Part shown: piece after piece, positions 53,772 through 63,785 of the stretch
Layout: the number at the start of each line of letters is the position of its first letter
Numbering within the stretch: position 1 is the stretch's first letter
Assembly (NCBI RefSeq): GCF_002111595.1
Contig: NZ_LUTN01000007.1
Coordinates: 124,001 to 188,000 of the forward strand
Source: Lonsdalea britannica
Lineage (GTDB): Bacteria; Pseudomonadota; Gammaproteobacteria; Enterobacterales; Enterobacteriaceae
Reading direction: 5' to 3'
Length of the DNA stretch: 64,000 nucleotides
Program-made: the position numbers and the translations under genes
The notes under the pieces: model-generated
Told to the model about the DNA's origin: nothing
The model's database searches: none
The model's input: the letters and a program-made list of their open reading frames with translations, nothing else

Positions 53772-56473
53772 ATGTTAGTGAAACTATTAACCAAAGTTTT
53801 CGGTAGCCGTAACGACCGTACTTTACGCCGTATGCGTAAAACTGTAGATGTGATCGCCCAGCTCGAACCCGCAATGGAAAAGCTGTCTGACGACGAGCTG
53901 AAGGCCAAAACGCCGGAGTTCCGTGAGCGCATTAAGAAAGGCGAAACGCTGGAAGCGCTGTTACCTGAGGCCTTTGCCGTCGTGCGTGAAGCAAGTAAAC
54001 GTGTTTTCGGTATGCGCCACTTCGACGTTCAGATGCTGGGCGGGATGGTCCTTAATGAACGCTGCATCGCCGAAATGCGTACCGGTGAAGGTAAAACGCT
54101 GACGGCGACGCTGCCCGCGTATCTGAATGGTCTGACCGGCCGCGGCGTGCATGTTGTTACCGTGAACGACTATCTGGCGCAGCGTGATGCCGAGAACAAC
54201 CGTCCGTTGTTTGAGTATCTTGGTCTGACGGTAGGGATCAACCTGCCAGGCATGCCAGCGCCAGCGAAACGCGAAGCGTATGCGGCTGACATCACTTACG
54301 GTACCAACAACGAATATGGTTTCGACTACCTGCGTGACAACATGGCGTTCAGCCCGGAAGAGCGCGTTCAGCGCCCGCTGTTTTACGCCCTGGTGGATGA
54401 AGTTGACTCCATTCTGATCGATGAAGCGCGTACCCCGCTGATCATCTCTGGCCCGGCAGAAGACAGCTCCGAGATGTATATCCGCGTCAATAAAATCATC
54501 CCGTCGCTGATCCGTCAGGAAAAAGAAGATTCCGACACCTTCCAGGGCGAAGGTCATTTCTCCGTGGATGAAAAATCCCGTCAGGTTAACCTGACAGAAC
54601 GCGGCTTGGTCAAAATCGAAGAGCTGTTGGTGAACGAAGGCATCATGGATGAAGGCGAATCCCTGTACTCGCCTTCCAACATTATGCTGATGCACCACGT
54701 TACCGCTGGTCTGCGAGCGCATGTTCTGTTCACGCGCGACGTTGATTACATCGTTAAAGACGGTGAGGTCATCATTGTCGATGAACATACCGGCCGCACC
54801 ATGCAGGGGCGTCGCTGGTCTGACGGTCTGCATCAGGCTGTTGAGGCGAAAGAGCACGTCACCATCAATAATGAAAACCAGACGCTGGCCTCCATCACCT
54901 TCCAGAACTACTTCCGCCTGTATGAAAAACTGGCGGGGATGACGGGGACGGCGGATACCGAAGCCTTCGAATTCAGCTCTATCTATAAACTGGATACCAT
55001 TGTCGTACCGACGAACCGTCCGATGATTCGTAAAGATTTGCCCGACCTGGTGTACATGACCGAACGGGAAAAAATCGACGCGATTATCGAAGATATCAGA
55101 GAGCGTACGGCGAATGGTCAGCCGGTGCTGGTGGGGACGATCTCGATTGAGAAATCCGAAGTGGTCTCTGACGCGCTGACTCGCGCCGGAGTCAAACACA
55201 ACGTGCTTAACGCCAAGTTCCATGCCATGGAAGCGGATATCGTCGCACAGGCCGGTCGTCCGGGCGCGGTGACCATCGCCACTAACATGGCCGGTCGTGG
55301 TACCGATATCGTGTTGGGCGGCAGCTGGCAAACTGAAATCGCCCAGTTGGAAGCCCCGACAGATGAGCAGATCGCCGCTATTAAAGCAGACTGGCAGGTG
55401 CGCCATGATGCGGTGCTGGCTTCGGGCGGTTTGCATATTATCGGCACCGAGCGTCATGAATCGCGTCGTATCGACAACCAGCTGCGTGGCCGTTCCGGTC
55501 GTCAGGGGGATGCCGGTTCTTCTCGCTTCTACCTTTCCATGGAAGATGCTCTGATGCGTATCTTCGCCTCTGACCGCGTGTCCAACATGATGCGTAAGCT
55601 GGGGATGAAGGAAGGCGAAGCAATCGAACATCCTTGGGTGACCAAGCGATTGCCAATGCACAGCGTAAAGTGGAAAACCGCAACTTCGATATTCGTAAGC
55701 AGCTGTTGGAATACGATGATGTGGCTAACGACCAGCGCCGCGCTATCTATACTCAGCGTAATGAGCTACTGAACTCCGTCGATATCAGCGAGACGGTCGA
55801 CAGCATTCGTAACGATGTGTTCAAAGCGACCATCGATAACCATATTCCGCCGCAGTCTCTGGAAGAGATGTGGGATATCGAAGGACTGGAACAGCGTCTG
55901 AAAAACGATTTCGATCTGGACATGCCGATTGCAGAATGGCTGGAAAAAGAGCCTCAGCTGCATGAAGAAACGCTGCGTGAACGTATCCACGAGCAGGCGA
56001 TGGAAGTTTACGCCCGCAAAGAAGAAGTCGTGGGCGTCGATGTGATGCGCAATTTCGAAAAAGGCGTCATGCTGCAAACGCTGGACTCCTTGTGGAAAGA
56101 GCATCTGGCGGCGATGGACTATCTGCGTCAGGGCATCCATCTGCGCGGCTATGCGCAGAAAGATCCGAAGCAGGAGTACAAACGTGAGTCGTTCTCCATG
56201 TTCGCCGCGATGCTGGAAGCGCTGAAATATGAAGTCATCAGCACACTGAGCAAAGTTCAGGTCCGTATGCCGGAAGAGATTGAAGCGTTGGAACAGCAGC
56301 GTCGCGAGGAAGCCGAACGTCTGGCAAGCCAGCAGCAACTGAGCCATCAAAGTGAAGCGGCTGCCGCGCCGACTGCAGGTAGTTCATCTGAGCGCAAAAT
56401 CGGTCGTAACGATCCTTGTCCTTGCGGTTCAGGCAAAAAATACAAACAGTGCCATGGACGTATCCAGAACTAG
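53772..56473 (+). CDS. secA: Preprotein translocase ATPase SecA, frame broken by one 1-base deletion
   Basis: Motor of SecYEG protein export. The ATG at 53772 ([20 protein letters not shown]) matches E. coli. NBD1 has Walker A MRTGEGKT and [19 protein letters not shown]2 has [11 protein letters not shown] and [15 protein letters not shown]; the C-terminal zinc motif is [14 protein letters not shown]. The frame is lost in HPWVTK at about 55646 (GGC to GC), after which [25 protein letters not shown] continues in the next frame. Restored length is 900 residues (E. coli 901). Because SecA is essential, sequence error is the likely explanation. Coupled to secM upstream. Confidence 0.96.
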
Positions 56474-56510
56474 TCTTCATTAGGGCTGAATCACATCATC
56501 GATAAAAATA

Positions 56511-56533
56511 AAGGCGGTCATTGACCGCCTTTT
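56511..56533 (+). terminator. Hairpin between secA and mutT
   Basis: AAGGCGGT-CATTG-ACCGCCTT followed by TTAC: a perfect 8-bp stem with a short T stretch. It may partly terminate secM-secA transcription before mutT, whose start is 17 bases away. Confidence 0.65.
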
Positions 56534-56549
56534 ACTTGGGGAAAAGCTT

Positions 56550-56948
56550 ATGACGCAAAAACCTTTGTCAGTCGCGGTAGGGATTATTCGTAACGCCCAG
56601 CGACAGTTTTTTATCGCCTGTCGCCAGGCTGGCTCGCACATGGCCGGTAAATGGGAGTTCCCGGGGGGGAAAGTTGAAACGGGAGAGACGCCCGAACAGG
56701 CGCTAATTCGTGAATTGCGTGAGGAAACGGGGATTGAAGCGCGCGATCCTCAAGCGCTCACGGATAAAACGTTCTCCGCAGGCGATCGGCTCATCACGCT
56801 GCATTTTTTCCTGGTGGAGCATTGGCAGGGGGAGCCATACGGACGGGAAGGTCAGCCGTCGCGTTGGCTGACCGTCGATGAACTCAAAGAAGAGGAGTTT
56901 CCGCCAGCGAATGCGGAGATGATCCGCTGGCTAAAACAGTCGGCGTAA
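56550..56948 (+). CDS. mutT: 8-oxo-dGTP diphosphatase MutT
   Basis: Nudix hydrolase cleansing oxidised 8-oxo-dGTP from the nucleotide pool. 132 residues (E. coli 129). The Nudix box is complete: [25 protein letters not shown] (core REETGI with the GX5EX7REUXEEXGU pattern). The N-terminal [19 protein letters not shown] is typical. Converges with yacG. Confidence 0.96.
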   Translation: MTQKPLSVAVGIIRNAQRQFFIACRQAGSHMAGKWEFPGGKVETGETPEQALIRELREETGIEARDPQALTDKTFSAGDRLITLHFFLVEHWQGEPYGREGQPSRWLTVDELKEEEFPPANAEMIRWLKQSA

Positions 56949-56957
56949 CACCAACGT

Positions 56958-57155
56958 TTAATACTTTGTTTCGCTCCAGTTTTCGCTGTCAGTAATCGCT
57001 TCATTACTGGGAATACGTTTTTCTTCTTCGGCCCATTCCCCAAGATCGATTAGCTGGCAGCGTTTGCTGCAGAAAGGGCGGTAAGGACTTTGTTCTCCCC
57101 ACACCACAGGTTTGGCGCAGGTCGGACATTTTACGGTGGTGATATCGTTGCTCAT
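56958..57155 (-). CDS. yacG: DNA gyrase inhibitor YacG (zinc protein)
   Basis: Small zinc-binding protein that in E. coli binds GyrB and inhibits gyrase. 65 residues. The four zinc-ligand cysteines are in [12 protein letters not shown] and [15 protein letters not shown]. The C-terminal half is acidic. 11 bases downstream of zapD; probably one operon coaE-zapD-yacG. Confidence 0.94.
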   Translation of the reverse strand: MSNDITTVKCPTCAKPVVWGEQSPYRPFCSKRCQLIDLGEWAEEEKRIPSNEAITDSENWSETKY

Positions 57156-57166
57156 TGTGTTAACTC

Positions 57167-57919
57167 CTAACAGCAGGCCAGTTCGAACGTCAGGCGGTCG
57201 GGCACTTGTCCATGCTCGCTGTCCAGCGGCATGAAGCGAATCGCATAACGGCTCTTGTGACCAGAAATTTGTGGGTAAAGCTGATGCTCCTGTGCGATCT
57301 GTATGCGCAGCAGGTCGGCATCGGCTGCATTGTCCTGATAGAAGCCTTTCAGGCTGATTTGCGGACGGAAGATCGCTGAGTTGCGGATGAGGTCCAGAAT
57401 CATCCCCAACGTCTGTTCAAATGGCGCGACGCTGTCGAGCCAGGCGCTGACCTGCCGATTTCGGTACTCGACAGGCTGATGCAACCAGGTATGCAGCGTC
57501 GGCAAGTCGAAATTACAGCATCCTCCTGGAATGCTGAGCCGTTGGCGCACCATGCCAATAAGACGATCTTCACGCAGGCTTTGGCCCATACGCGGGGCGG
57601 CCATCAGTTGGCTCGCCTGCTGGCGTAGCTGCTGGCGAAAGGCATCGATTCGCGCCTGGTCGACGCCGGGAACGTCCTGCCACTGCGTCAACTTCTGCTG
57701 CTGGCGTTCCAGTTCCTTCATCAAGTCGGGACGCACATCGCCGCGTTCCAGTACATCCAACAGGTCGGTGGCGGCGCGGAAAAAGCTCAGCGCATCACCG
57801 ATGTGCTCCAGCGTCTGGTTGTCATGCATCTGTTGGAGCAAAAACTCAAGACGTAGCCACGTCCGCGTTTTCTCATTCAGCGGATATTCAAATAATAGGG
57901 TTGAGTAAGCGTCACTCAT
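57167..57919 (-). CDS. zapD: Z-ring-associated protein ZapD (YacF)
   Basis: Cytoplasmic cross-linker of FtsZ protofilaments. 250 residues (E. coli 247), mostly helical N-terminal part ([24 protein letters not shown]; conserved [16 protein letters not shown]) and a beta-rich C-terminal part ending RLTFELACC. The start overlaps the coaE stop by one base. The spread of Z-ring genes here mirrors E. coli. Confidence 0.95.
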   Translation of the reverse strand: MSDAYSTLLFEYPLNEKTRTWLRLEFLLQQMHDNQTLEHIGDALSFFRAATDLLDVLERGDVRPDLMKELERQQQKLTQWQDVPGVDQARIDAFRQQLRQQASQLMAAPRMGQSLREDRLIGMVRQRLSIPGGCCNFDLPTLHTWLHQPVEYRNRQVSAWLDSVAPFEQTLGMILDLIRNSAIFRPQISLKGFYQDNAADADLLRIQIAQEHQLYPQISGHKSRYAIRFMPLDSEHGQVPDRLTFELACC

Positions 57920-58539
57920 TATTTTGTCATCCTGTCATTTGCGGATGCCGCCAGCTCAAGATAGCGCTGGTGCAGCATGGCAATTTGTGGGGCAAGTTCG
58001 CTCTGGCTGCGGCTATTGTCGATGATGTCGTCGGCATAAGCCAGACGCTGTTCTCGCGTAGCTTGCGCAGACAGGATCTTTTCGGCCTGATGAAGCGACA
58101 CCCCGTCTCGCGCCAGCGTGCGCTGTAGCTGAATTTCCGGGGTAACGTCCACGACCAGAACCCGTTGCGCCTGCGATTGCAGGCTGTTTTCAATCAGCAG
58201 GGGAATGACCCACATCACGTATGGCCCGGGGGCGGCAAGCAACTGGCGCTGAGTTTCCGCGTGGATCAACGGATGCATCAGTTGGTTGAGCCACTCTTTT
58301 TCACGTTCGCTGGAAAAAATCTTTGCCCGTAGGGCGGAGCGGTTAAGCGTATCGTCGGCGTTCAGTATCTCGGGGCCGAAGCGTTTTGAGATAGCGGACA
58401 ACGCAGCCGTTCCAGGCTCTACGACCTGACGGGCGATGATGTCTGCATCGATGATGGTGATGCCTTGCTGGGCGAAACCTTCAGCGACGGTGCTTTTGCC
58501 GCTGCCGATACCGCCTGTGAGCGCTACGATGTATGCCAT
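57919..58539 (-). CDS. coaE: Dephospho-CoA kinase CoaE
   Basis: Last step of coenzyme A synthesis. 206 residues from the ATG at 58539 ([22 protein letters not shown]), equal to E. coli; a start 15 bases upstream is possible. P-loop [24 protein letters not shown] and [17 protein letters not shown] are conserved. First gene of coaE-zapD-yacG, divergent from guaC. Confidence 0.96.
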   Translation of the reverse strand: MAYIVALTGGIGSGKSTVAEGFAQQGITIIDADIIARQVVEPGTAALSAISKRFGPEILNADDTLNRSALRAKIFSSEREKEWLNQLMHPLIHAETQRQLLAAPGPYVMWVIPLLIENSLQSQAQRVLVVDVTPEIQLQRTLARDGVSLHQAEKILSAQATREQRLAYADDIIDNSRSQSELAPQIAMLHQRYLELAASANDRMTK

Positions 58540-58710
58540 GGTATCGATCTGCAAAATTACCGGTAAATTTACGGGATTCTAGCCTAAATAAAGGTAAATT
58601 CGCAGTCTTGCCGCAGGATTATTCGCGCGTATGATGAGCTCACTGGATATGGTTTTAAAGCATACCGACTGTCTCTCTGACGGTCTTCGCCACTGACCAG
58701 GACATCTCCT

Positions 58711-59751
58711 ATGCGTATTGAAGAAGATTTAAAGTTAGGCTTTAAAGACGTTCTCATTCGTCCCAAACGCTCCACCCTGAAGAGTCGATCGGAAGTTGAA
58801 TTAGCACGCGATTTTACCTTTATGCACGCCGGCTGCCGTTGGTCAGGCGTGCCGGTGATTGCGGCTAACATGGATACGGTGGGTACTTTTCGCATGGCTC
58901 AGGCATTATCCACGTTCGGCGTGCTGACTGCCGTTCACAAGCACTACTCCGTTGAACAGTGGCAGCAGTTTGTCGCGCAGTCGTCAGAAGAGGTATTGCG
59001 CCATGTTATGGTTTCCACGGGGACGTCAAACGACGATTTTAATAAGTTGAAGCAGATTTTGGCTTCGTCGCCTGCGCTGAAATTTATTTGCATTGATGTC
59101 GCCAACGGCTACTCCGAACACTTTGTCTCCTTTGTACAAAAAGCGCGTGAAGCGTGTCCTGACAAAGTCATTTGTGCAGGCAATGTGGTTACTGGCGAGA
59201 TGGTAGAGGAGCTGATTCTTTCGGGGGCGGATATCGTTAAGGTCGGGATTGGTCCAGGTTCCGTTTGTACCACCCGGTTGAAAACGGGCGTGGGCTATCC
59301 GCAGCTGTCGGCGGTCATTGAATGTGCCGATGCCGCGCATGGTCTGGGCGGACAGATTGTCAGCGATGGCGGCTGCTCTGTGCCGGGCGATGTCGCCAAA
59401 GCCTTCGGCGGCGGCGCTGATTTTGTGATGCTGGGGGGGATGCTGGCGGCACACGATGAGTGTGAAGGAACCATCGCCGAAGAAAACGGACAGAAAATGA
59501 TGCTGTTTTACGGGATGAGCTCGGCATCTGCCATGGAGCGCCATGTTGGCGGCGTAGCCGGTTATCGTGCCGCGGAAGGTAAAACCGTCAAGCTTCCGCT
59601 ACGTGGTCCGGTGGAATACACCATTCGCGATATTCTTGGCGGTTTGCGCTCAGCCTGCACTTACGTCGGCGCTTCACGCCTGAAAGAGCTGACCAAACGA
59701 ACAACGTTTATTCGTGTCGCTGAGCAGGAAAACCGGATTTTCAACGGGTAA
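58711..59751 (+). CDS. guaC: GMP reductase GuaC
   Basis: NADPH-dependent reductive deamination of GMP to IMP. 346 residues, near the E. coli length (347). The TIM-barrel start [22 protein letters not shown], the catalytic Cys loop [22 protein letters not shown] and the GMP-binding [25 protein letters not shown] (core [10 protein letters not shown]) are intact. Divergent from coaE, convergent with hofC; a small hairpin (CTGACGGG/CCCGTCAG) lies between their ends. Confidence 0.97.
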   Translation: MRIEEDLKLGFKDVLIRPKRSTLKSRSEVELARDFTFMHAGCRWSGVPVIAANMDTVGTFRMAQALSTFGVLTAVHKHYSVEQWQQFVAQSSEEVLRHVMVSTGTSNDDFNKLKQILASSPALKFICIDVANGYSEHFVSFVQKAREACPDKVICAGNVVTGEMVEELILSGADIVKVGIGPGSVCTTRLKTGVGYPQLSAVIECADAAHGLGGQIVSDGGCSVPGDVAKAFGGGADFVMLGGMLAAHDECEGTIAEENGQKMMLFYGMSSASAMERHVGGVAGYRAAEGKTVKLPLRGPVEYTIRDILGGLRSACTYVGASRLKELTKRTTFIRVAEQENRIFNG

Positions 59752-59777
59752 CCCTCTGGCTTTCTTAACTGACGGGA

Positions 59778-60980
59778 TTAGGCCCCCGTCAGTACATGAC
59801 CCAATTGGAATATGGGCAGATACATCGCTATCACCAGCGTACCGACAATCACTCCCACCGCGCCCATTAATAATGGTTCCAACGTATGAGGCAGCTTGTC
59901 CGCAAACTGCTGCGTACTTTTTTCATGCCAATCGGCTAACTGTGTAAACAGGTGCTCGAGCGCGCCGGTTTCTTCTCCGACTCTAATTAACTGTGGGCAG
60001 GGCGCAGGGAACAGCGGTGAGCGTTCTAGCGCCTGACTAAGTGGTATGCCGCGCTCGATGAGGCTTTTTATCTCTTTTAACTCTTTCTGATAAAGCGGAT
60101 GTCCAATCGTCGCGGCTGCTTCCAATCCGGCAGGCAGCGGTAGCGCTGCACCATGAGTCATTGCCAGTGTATGGAAAATCTGGCTGAGGCAACGTCCACG
60201 AATCAGTGTGGCGATACCCGGCGCTCTGAGCCACAGGCGTTGTTCCCTGTAGCGCCAGCGTGGATAGGTTTTGCGTAGCCAGCCGTAAGCTGCTGCGAGA
60301 GCAATAATTGTTGTGACGAACGTAGCGCCATAGCGTACGCACCGCTCCGAGAGGGTCAGCAAGGTCTGTGTGAGTAGCGGGAGCGGGGCGTTGAATGACG
60401 CGTAAAGTCGACCAAACTCGGGTAACACCAAGGTAACCATCAGCGCGCTCACGATCAGGACGGCGGCGGAAACGAAGAGGGGATAGCGTAATGCTTTGGC
60501 GACCTTATGCGCCAATTGCTGACGCGCTTCCTGATAGGCGGCGAGCCGTTGGCAGCAGTCGCCCAGCTTGCCGGTCAGTTCGCCTGCGGCAATCAGCGAG
60601 CAATACATGGGCGGGAAAATATGGGGGTAGTGCCGAAACGCCTCTGCCAGCGTGACCCCCTGTGCTATCTGTCGACTAACGGAGAATAAGACGCATCGCC
60701 ACGCCGGTTGGTCATGCTGCCGCGCCATGAGATTCAAGGATTCCAGCAGCGGAAGCCCCGCCTGTAATAGCGAACCGAGTTGGTGAATGACGGCTGCGAG
60801 CTGCGCACCGCGCCAGGCATAGCGGGTCAGATATTGGCGGACTTTGAGATTAAGAGGTTGATAACCCTGTTCGAGTAGATGGTCGTACACCTCTTGGCGT
60901 TGGCTCGCGATGAGCTCGCCACAACACAGCTCGCCGTTTACACTCAAGGCCTGCCAGTCGTATAACTTTTGCATCACCAT
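59778..60980 (-). CDS. hofC: Type IV pilus-type inner-membrane protein HofC (PilC/GspF family)
   Basis: Platform protein of the type IV pilus assembly machine. 400 residues with two GspF domains, the first around residues 65-185 (GSLLQAGLPLLESLNLMARQ) and the second from about residue 265 (FHTLAMTHGAALPLPAGLEAAA), and three membrane segments. RVGEETGALEHLFTQLADWHE is the usual conserved block. One base separates it from hofB. Part of the ppdD-hofB-hofC operon; the remaining pilus genes are not in the window. Confidence 0.94.
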   Translation of the reverse strand: MVMQKLYDWQALSVNGELCCGELIASQRQEVYDHLLEQGYQPLNLKVRQYLTRYAWRGAQLAAVIHQLGSLLQAGLPLLESLNLMARQHDQPAWRCVLFSVSRQIAQGVTLAEAFRHYPHIFPPMYCSLIAAGELTGKLGDCCQRLAAYQEARQQLAHKVAKALRYPLFVSAAVLIVSALMVTLVLPEFGRLYASFNAPLPLLTQTLLTLSERCVRYGATFVTTIIALAAAYGWLRKTYPRWRYREQRLWLRAPGIATLIRGRCLSQIFHTLAMTHGAALPLPAGLEAAATIGHPLYQKELKEIKSLIERGIPLSQALERSPLFPAPCPQLIRVGEETGALEHLFTQLADWHEKSTQQFADKLPHTLEPLLMGAVGVIVGTLVIAMYLPIFQLGHVLTGA

Positions 60981-60981
60981 C

Positions 60982-62412
60982 TCAGTCTTCCTCCTCCATT
61001 CCGTCTCCGACTACTCGATAGACCTCATCCAACGAGGTAATGCCTTCGTTGACTAAAGCCAGACCGGCATGAAATAGCGAGTTGGATCGGGAGTACCAGG
61101 CATGTGCGTTGTCACATAACACTTTTCCGTTATCTGCCAGCGTTTGCTGTAGCGCAGGAGATAGGGTTAACAGATCGTAAATCGCTACACGGCCGTAATA
61201 GCCGGAAAAGCAGTGGTTGCAGCCCTGAGGACGCCATTGTTTCAAAGGGCCTGACCAGGATGCGTGGGAAGACACTGTTTCCGCAGGCACGGGCTGGCGA
61301 CAGTGGGGGCACAGTCTGCGAACCAGGCGCTGTGCGATGATGAGCTTCAGCGCTGAGGCGAGCAGATAACCGGGGACGCCAAGGTGTCTTATCCGCGTGA
61401 TGGTCTCGCTGGCTGAGTTCGTATGCAACGTGGATAGAACCAAGTGGCCGGTTTGCGCGGCTTTGACGGCAATATCTGCCGTTTCGGCGTCGCGAATTTC
61501 TCCTATCATGATGACGTCGGGATCCTGACGCAGTAGCGCTCGCAGTACCCGACCGAAGTCCAATCGACTTTTCGTGCTGACGGCGGTTTGATTGATCCCT
61601 TCCAACGGGATTTCGACAGGATCTTCCACGCTGCATATATTACAGCTGGTCGTGTTAAGCCAGCGTATGGCGCTGTATAGCGTAAAAGTTTTACCGCTCC
61701 CCGTTGGTCCGGTCACTAAAATCAATCCCTGAGGCAGACGTAGAACTCGTTTAAACGCCTTCAATGCGCCGGTGGCAAGCCCTAGCGTATCCAGTGTTAG
61801 CGCCTGTTGCTGCGTTTGTAATACTCGCAGCACGACCTTCTCGCCTGTCTGTATTGGCAGTGTGGCGATGCGTAGTGAATAACATTCCCGATCAAGTTGC
61901 AGGGTGAACTGGCCGTCCTGCGGCAGACGGCGTTCAGCAATATCCAGTTTTCCCATGATTTTAAGCCTAGCGATAAGTCGGGGTGTTAGTTCGTCAGGTG
62001 CTGACGGCACTTCCTGCAAAACCCCGTCAATGCGCAGTCGTATTCGGCAGTGCATCGTCATCGGTTCAAAATGGATATCCGAGGCCCTTCGCTGAATGGC
62101 TGAACTCAGCGTCTCGTTGATGAATTTAACCACCGGAATGTCTTCCTGCTCTTCGACCTCGGGGGTGGGCTGGTAGATTGAGGCTTTCTCCCTGGCGCTT
62201 GGCGGAGGGGAAAGCTGTTTTTCCAGTCTTGCGGCAGGCCATTTCTCGATCAGTACCCGGCGATTGCTGGCGAATTTCAGTGCTGTCAGCATTTCTACGG
62301 CGGGGGCGTTGCCGACAGCAACGGTAATAGACTGCTCATCTAGGGTCAGAAGCAAAGCGCGGTAACGCTGGCACAATATCTTGAGTTCATCGCTGAGTCT
62401 TGATGTCGTCAT
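60982..62412 (-). CDS. hofB: Type IV pilus assembly ATPase HofB (PilB/GspE family)
   Basis: Cytoplasmic hexameric ATPase powering pilin assembly. About 476 residues from the ATG at 62412. Walker A is VTGPTGSGKTFTLYS, the Asp box CSVEDPVEIPLEG, Walker B MIGEIRDAETADIAV and the His box GHLVLSTLHTNSA; the zinc-type cysteine pairs are LCPHCRQP and GCNHCFSGYYGR. The start lies 4 bases after ppdD; a longer frame to 62457 would overlap ppdD and is rejected. Confidence 0.94.
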   Translation of the reverse strand: MTTSRLSDELKILCQRYRALLLTLDEQSITVAVGNAPAVEMLTALKFASNRRVLIEKWPAARLEKQLSPPPSAREKASIYQPTPEVEEQEDIPVVKFINETLSSAIQRRASDIHFEPMTMHCRIRLRIDGVLQEVPSAPDELTPRLIARLKIMGKLDIAERRLPQDGQFTLQLDRECYSLRIATLPIQTGEKVVLRVLQTQQQALTLDTLGLATGALKAFKRVLRLPQGLILVTGPTGSGKTFTLYSAIRWLNTTSCNICSVEDPVEIPLEGINQTAVSTKSRLDFGRVLRALLRQDPDVIMIGEIRDAETADIAVKAAQTGHLVLSTLHTNSASETITRIRHLGVPGYLLASALKLIIAQRLVRRLCPHCRQPVPAETVSSHASWSGPLKQWRPQGCNHCFSGYYGRVAIYDLLTLSPALQQTLADNGKVLCDNAHAWYSRSNSLFHAGLALVNEGITSLDEVYRVVGDGMEEED

Positions 62413-62416
62413 GGGA

Positions 62417-62869
62417 TCACCCTGTCGCATCAGAGGCATCATCCAGACGGAAAACATCCAGACAGGCCTGCTTGAGCATATCGGCCCCGGCTTCCGCCAG
62501 GCAGTTTTTAGTCCAGCTCAACGATCCTGTCTGAGGCTCCAACGTCGGTGCAATCACCACGCTGAGCCCTTGCAGCGAGGATTGTCCTGTCAACGTGATG
62601 ATGCCTTGGGAAACGCTAACCTGACTGATGTAACGTGTAGTTGTTCCCACAGGAATGCCCTGATCGCCCGCATCGCAGAGGGCCAGATCGGCATTGCTTA
62701 GTCCACAGAGGTCGACGGCCATTTTGTAGGACGCTGCCGTTTGCAGCATGTCGGTCATCGCTGCTTTTTGCAGGTATCCCTGATAGGCGGGAATTCCCAA
62801 GGCGCTTAGCATGGCAATGATGACAATCACGACCATCAGTTCAATCAGCGTAAACCCTTGCTGTAACAT
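62417..62869 (-). CDS. ppdD: Type IV major pilin-like protein PpdD
   Basis: Prepilin, 150 residues from MLQQGFTLIELMVVIVIIAM. The G-FTLIE cleavage/methylation motif at residues 5-10 and the hydrophobic alpha-1 helix mark it as a type IV pilin; later parts (YLQKAAMTDMLQTAASYKMAVDLCGLS; QACLDVFRLDD) match E. coli PpdD. Several cysteines can form the C-terminal disulfides. A longer frame to 62917 would place 16 residues before the prepilin leader and is rejected. First gene of the operon with hofB and hofC. Confidence 0.95.
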   Translation of the reverse strand: MLQQGFTLIELMVVIVIIAMLSALGIPAYQGYLQKAAMTDMLQTAASYKMAVDLCGLSNADLALCDAGDQGIPVGTTTRYISQVSVSQGIITLTGQSSLQGLSVVIAPTLEPQTGSLSWTKNCLAEAGADMLKQACLDVFRLDDASDATG

Positions 62870-63217
62870 GATTTCAATCCTTGAGGTGGCGGATGGCGGC
62901 AGCATAAGGGACGACATAGACTTCGGCGATAGCCGATAAACTCATTCGGAATGCGCTTCGCAAACTGTTTGAACAATTGCAGTCAGCCTCCATTTTTTTG
63001 CCTGACGCCTTCCTATTTCTGTATTTGGCGCAGCATGAGAGTCGCCCTAAGCGGTATGCTAGCGATAACGGTGGGGCCTAAAGGGAGGCTTCACTGGTGT
63101 GTTAAGCCGCATAGCAGGTGAATGACGAGCAGGGGAAACATGCTACGCTTTGGTCTGTGTGAGAAGCTCGTGGCGCAGAGGATCTTGCATAAAACAACAG
63201 GTAATAGGAGCTGGTGG
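62870..63217. other. Intergenic region between ppdD and ampD; nadC absent
   Basis: About 350 bases with no recognisable gene. In E. coli nadC (297 codons) lies here. I looked for its conserved C-terminal and active-site sequences on the minus strand and saw no remnant. The region must contain the divergent promoters of ppdD and ampD. A longer reading frame upstream of ampD (from 63122) is judged non-coding. Confidence 0.65.
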
Positions 63218-63760
63218 ATGGAATTGATAGATGGATGGCTAACGGATGTGGCGCGGATCCCATCCCCTCATTGCGATGACCGGCCCGAGGGCGATACTCC
63301 TTCTCTGCTGGTGATACACAATATCAGCCTCCCGCCGGGAAAATTTGGCGGTCCTTATATCGATCAATTGTTTACCGGAAGGCTGCAAGCCTCGGAACAT
63401 CCTTTTTTTGCCGAGATCAGTCATCTGAGAGTCTCAGCGCATTGCCTGATTCGTCGCGATGGCAGCATCGTGCAATATGTGCCCTTTGACCGTCGGGCCT
63501 GGCATGCGGGCGTCTCCAAATTTGAAGATCGCGAGCGCTGCAATGATTTCTCTATCGGCATTGAACTCGAAGGGACCGACACGCTCCCTTTCTCGGATGA
63601 GCAATACGGCCAGTTGGCGTTGGTGACGCGGCTTTTATGTCTGGCTTATCCGATTACGCCGAATCGAATTTGCGGTCACAGCGATATTGCTCCAGGTCGT
63701 AAAACCGATCCCGGTCCTGCTTTCGACTGGGATCGATACCGACATTTAGCGCAGGAATAG
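63218..63760 (+). CDS. ampD: 1,6-anhydro-MurNAc-L-alanine amidase AmpD
   Basis: Cytoplasmic zinc amidase recycling peptidoglycan fragments; its loss derepresses AmpC beta-lactamase where ampR-ampC exist. 180 residues (E. coli 183). Zinc ligands are visible in LLVIHNISLPPG (His) and CGHSDIAPGRKTDPGPAF (His, Asp). TAGGAG lies 8-9 bases before the ATG at 63218, which aligns with the E. coli start. A 32-codon upstream extension is rejected. Confidence 0.95.
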   Translation: MELIDGWLTDVARIPSPHCDDRPEGDTPSLLVIHNISLPPGKFGGPYIDQLFTGRLQASEHPFFAEISHLRVSAHCLIRRDGSIVQYVPFDRRAWHAGVSKFEDRERCNDFSIGIELEGTDTLPFSDEQYGQLALVTRLLCLAYPITPNRICGHSDIAPGRKTDPGPAFDWDRYRHLAQE

Positions 63761-63785
63761 CGAGTGACAAAGGGAGTCCAAATTA

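Noticed and set aside
53961-55661. 566-codon open frame antisense to secA
   Set aside because: Exact overlap with the most conserved part of secA; typical GC-bias shadow with no recognisable protein features.
62870-63217. Possible remnant of nadC
   Set aside because: No similarity to conserved NadC parts could be seen in any minus-strand frame.
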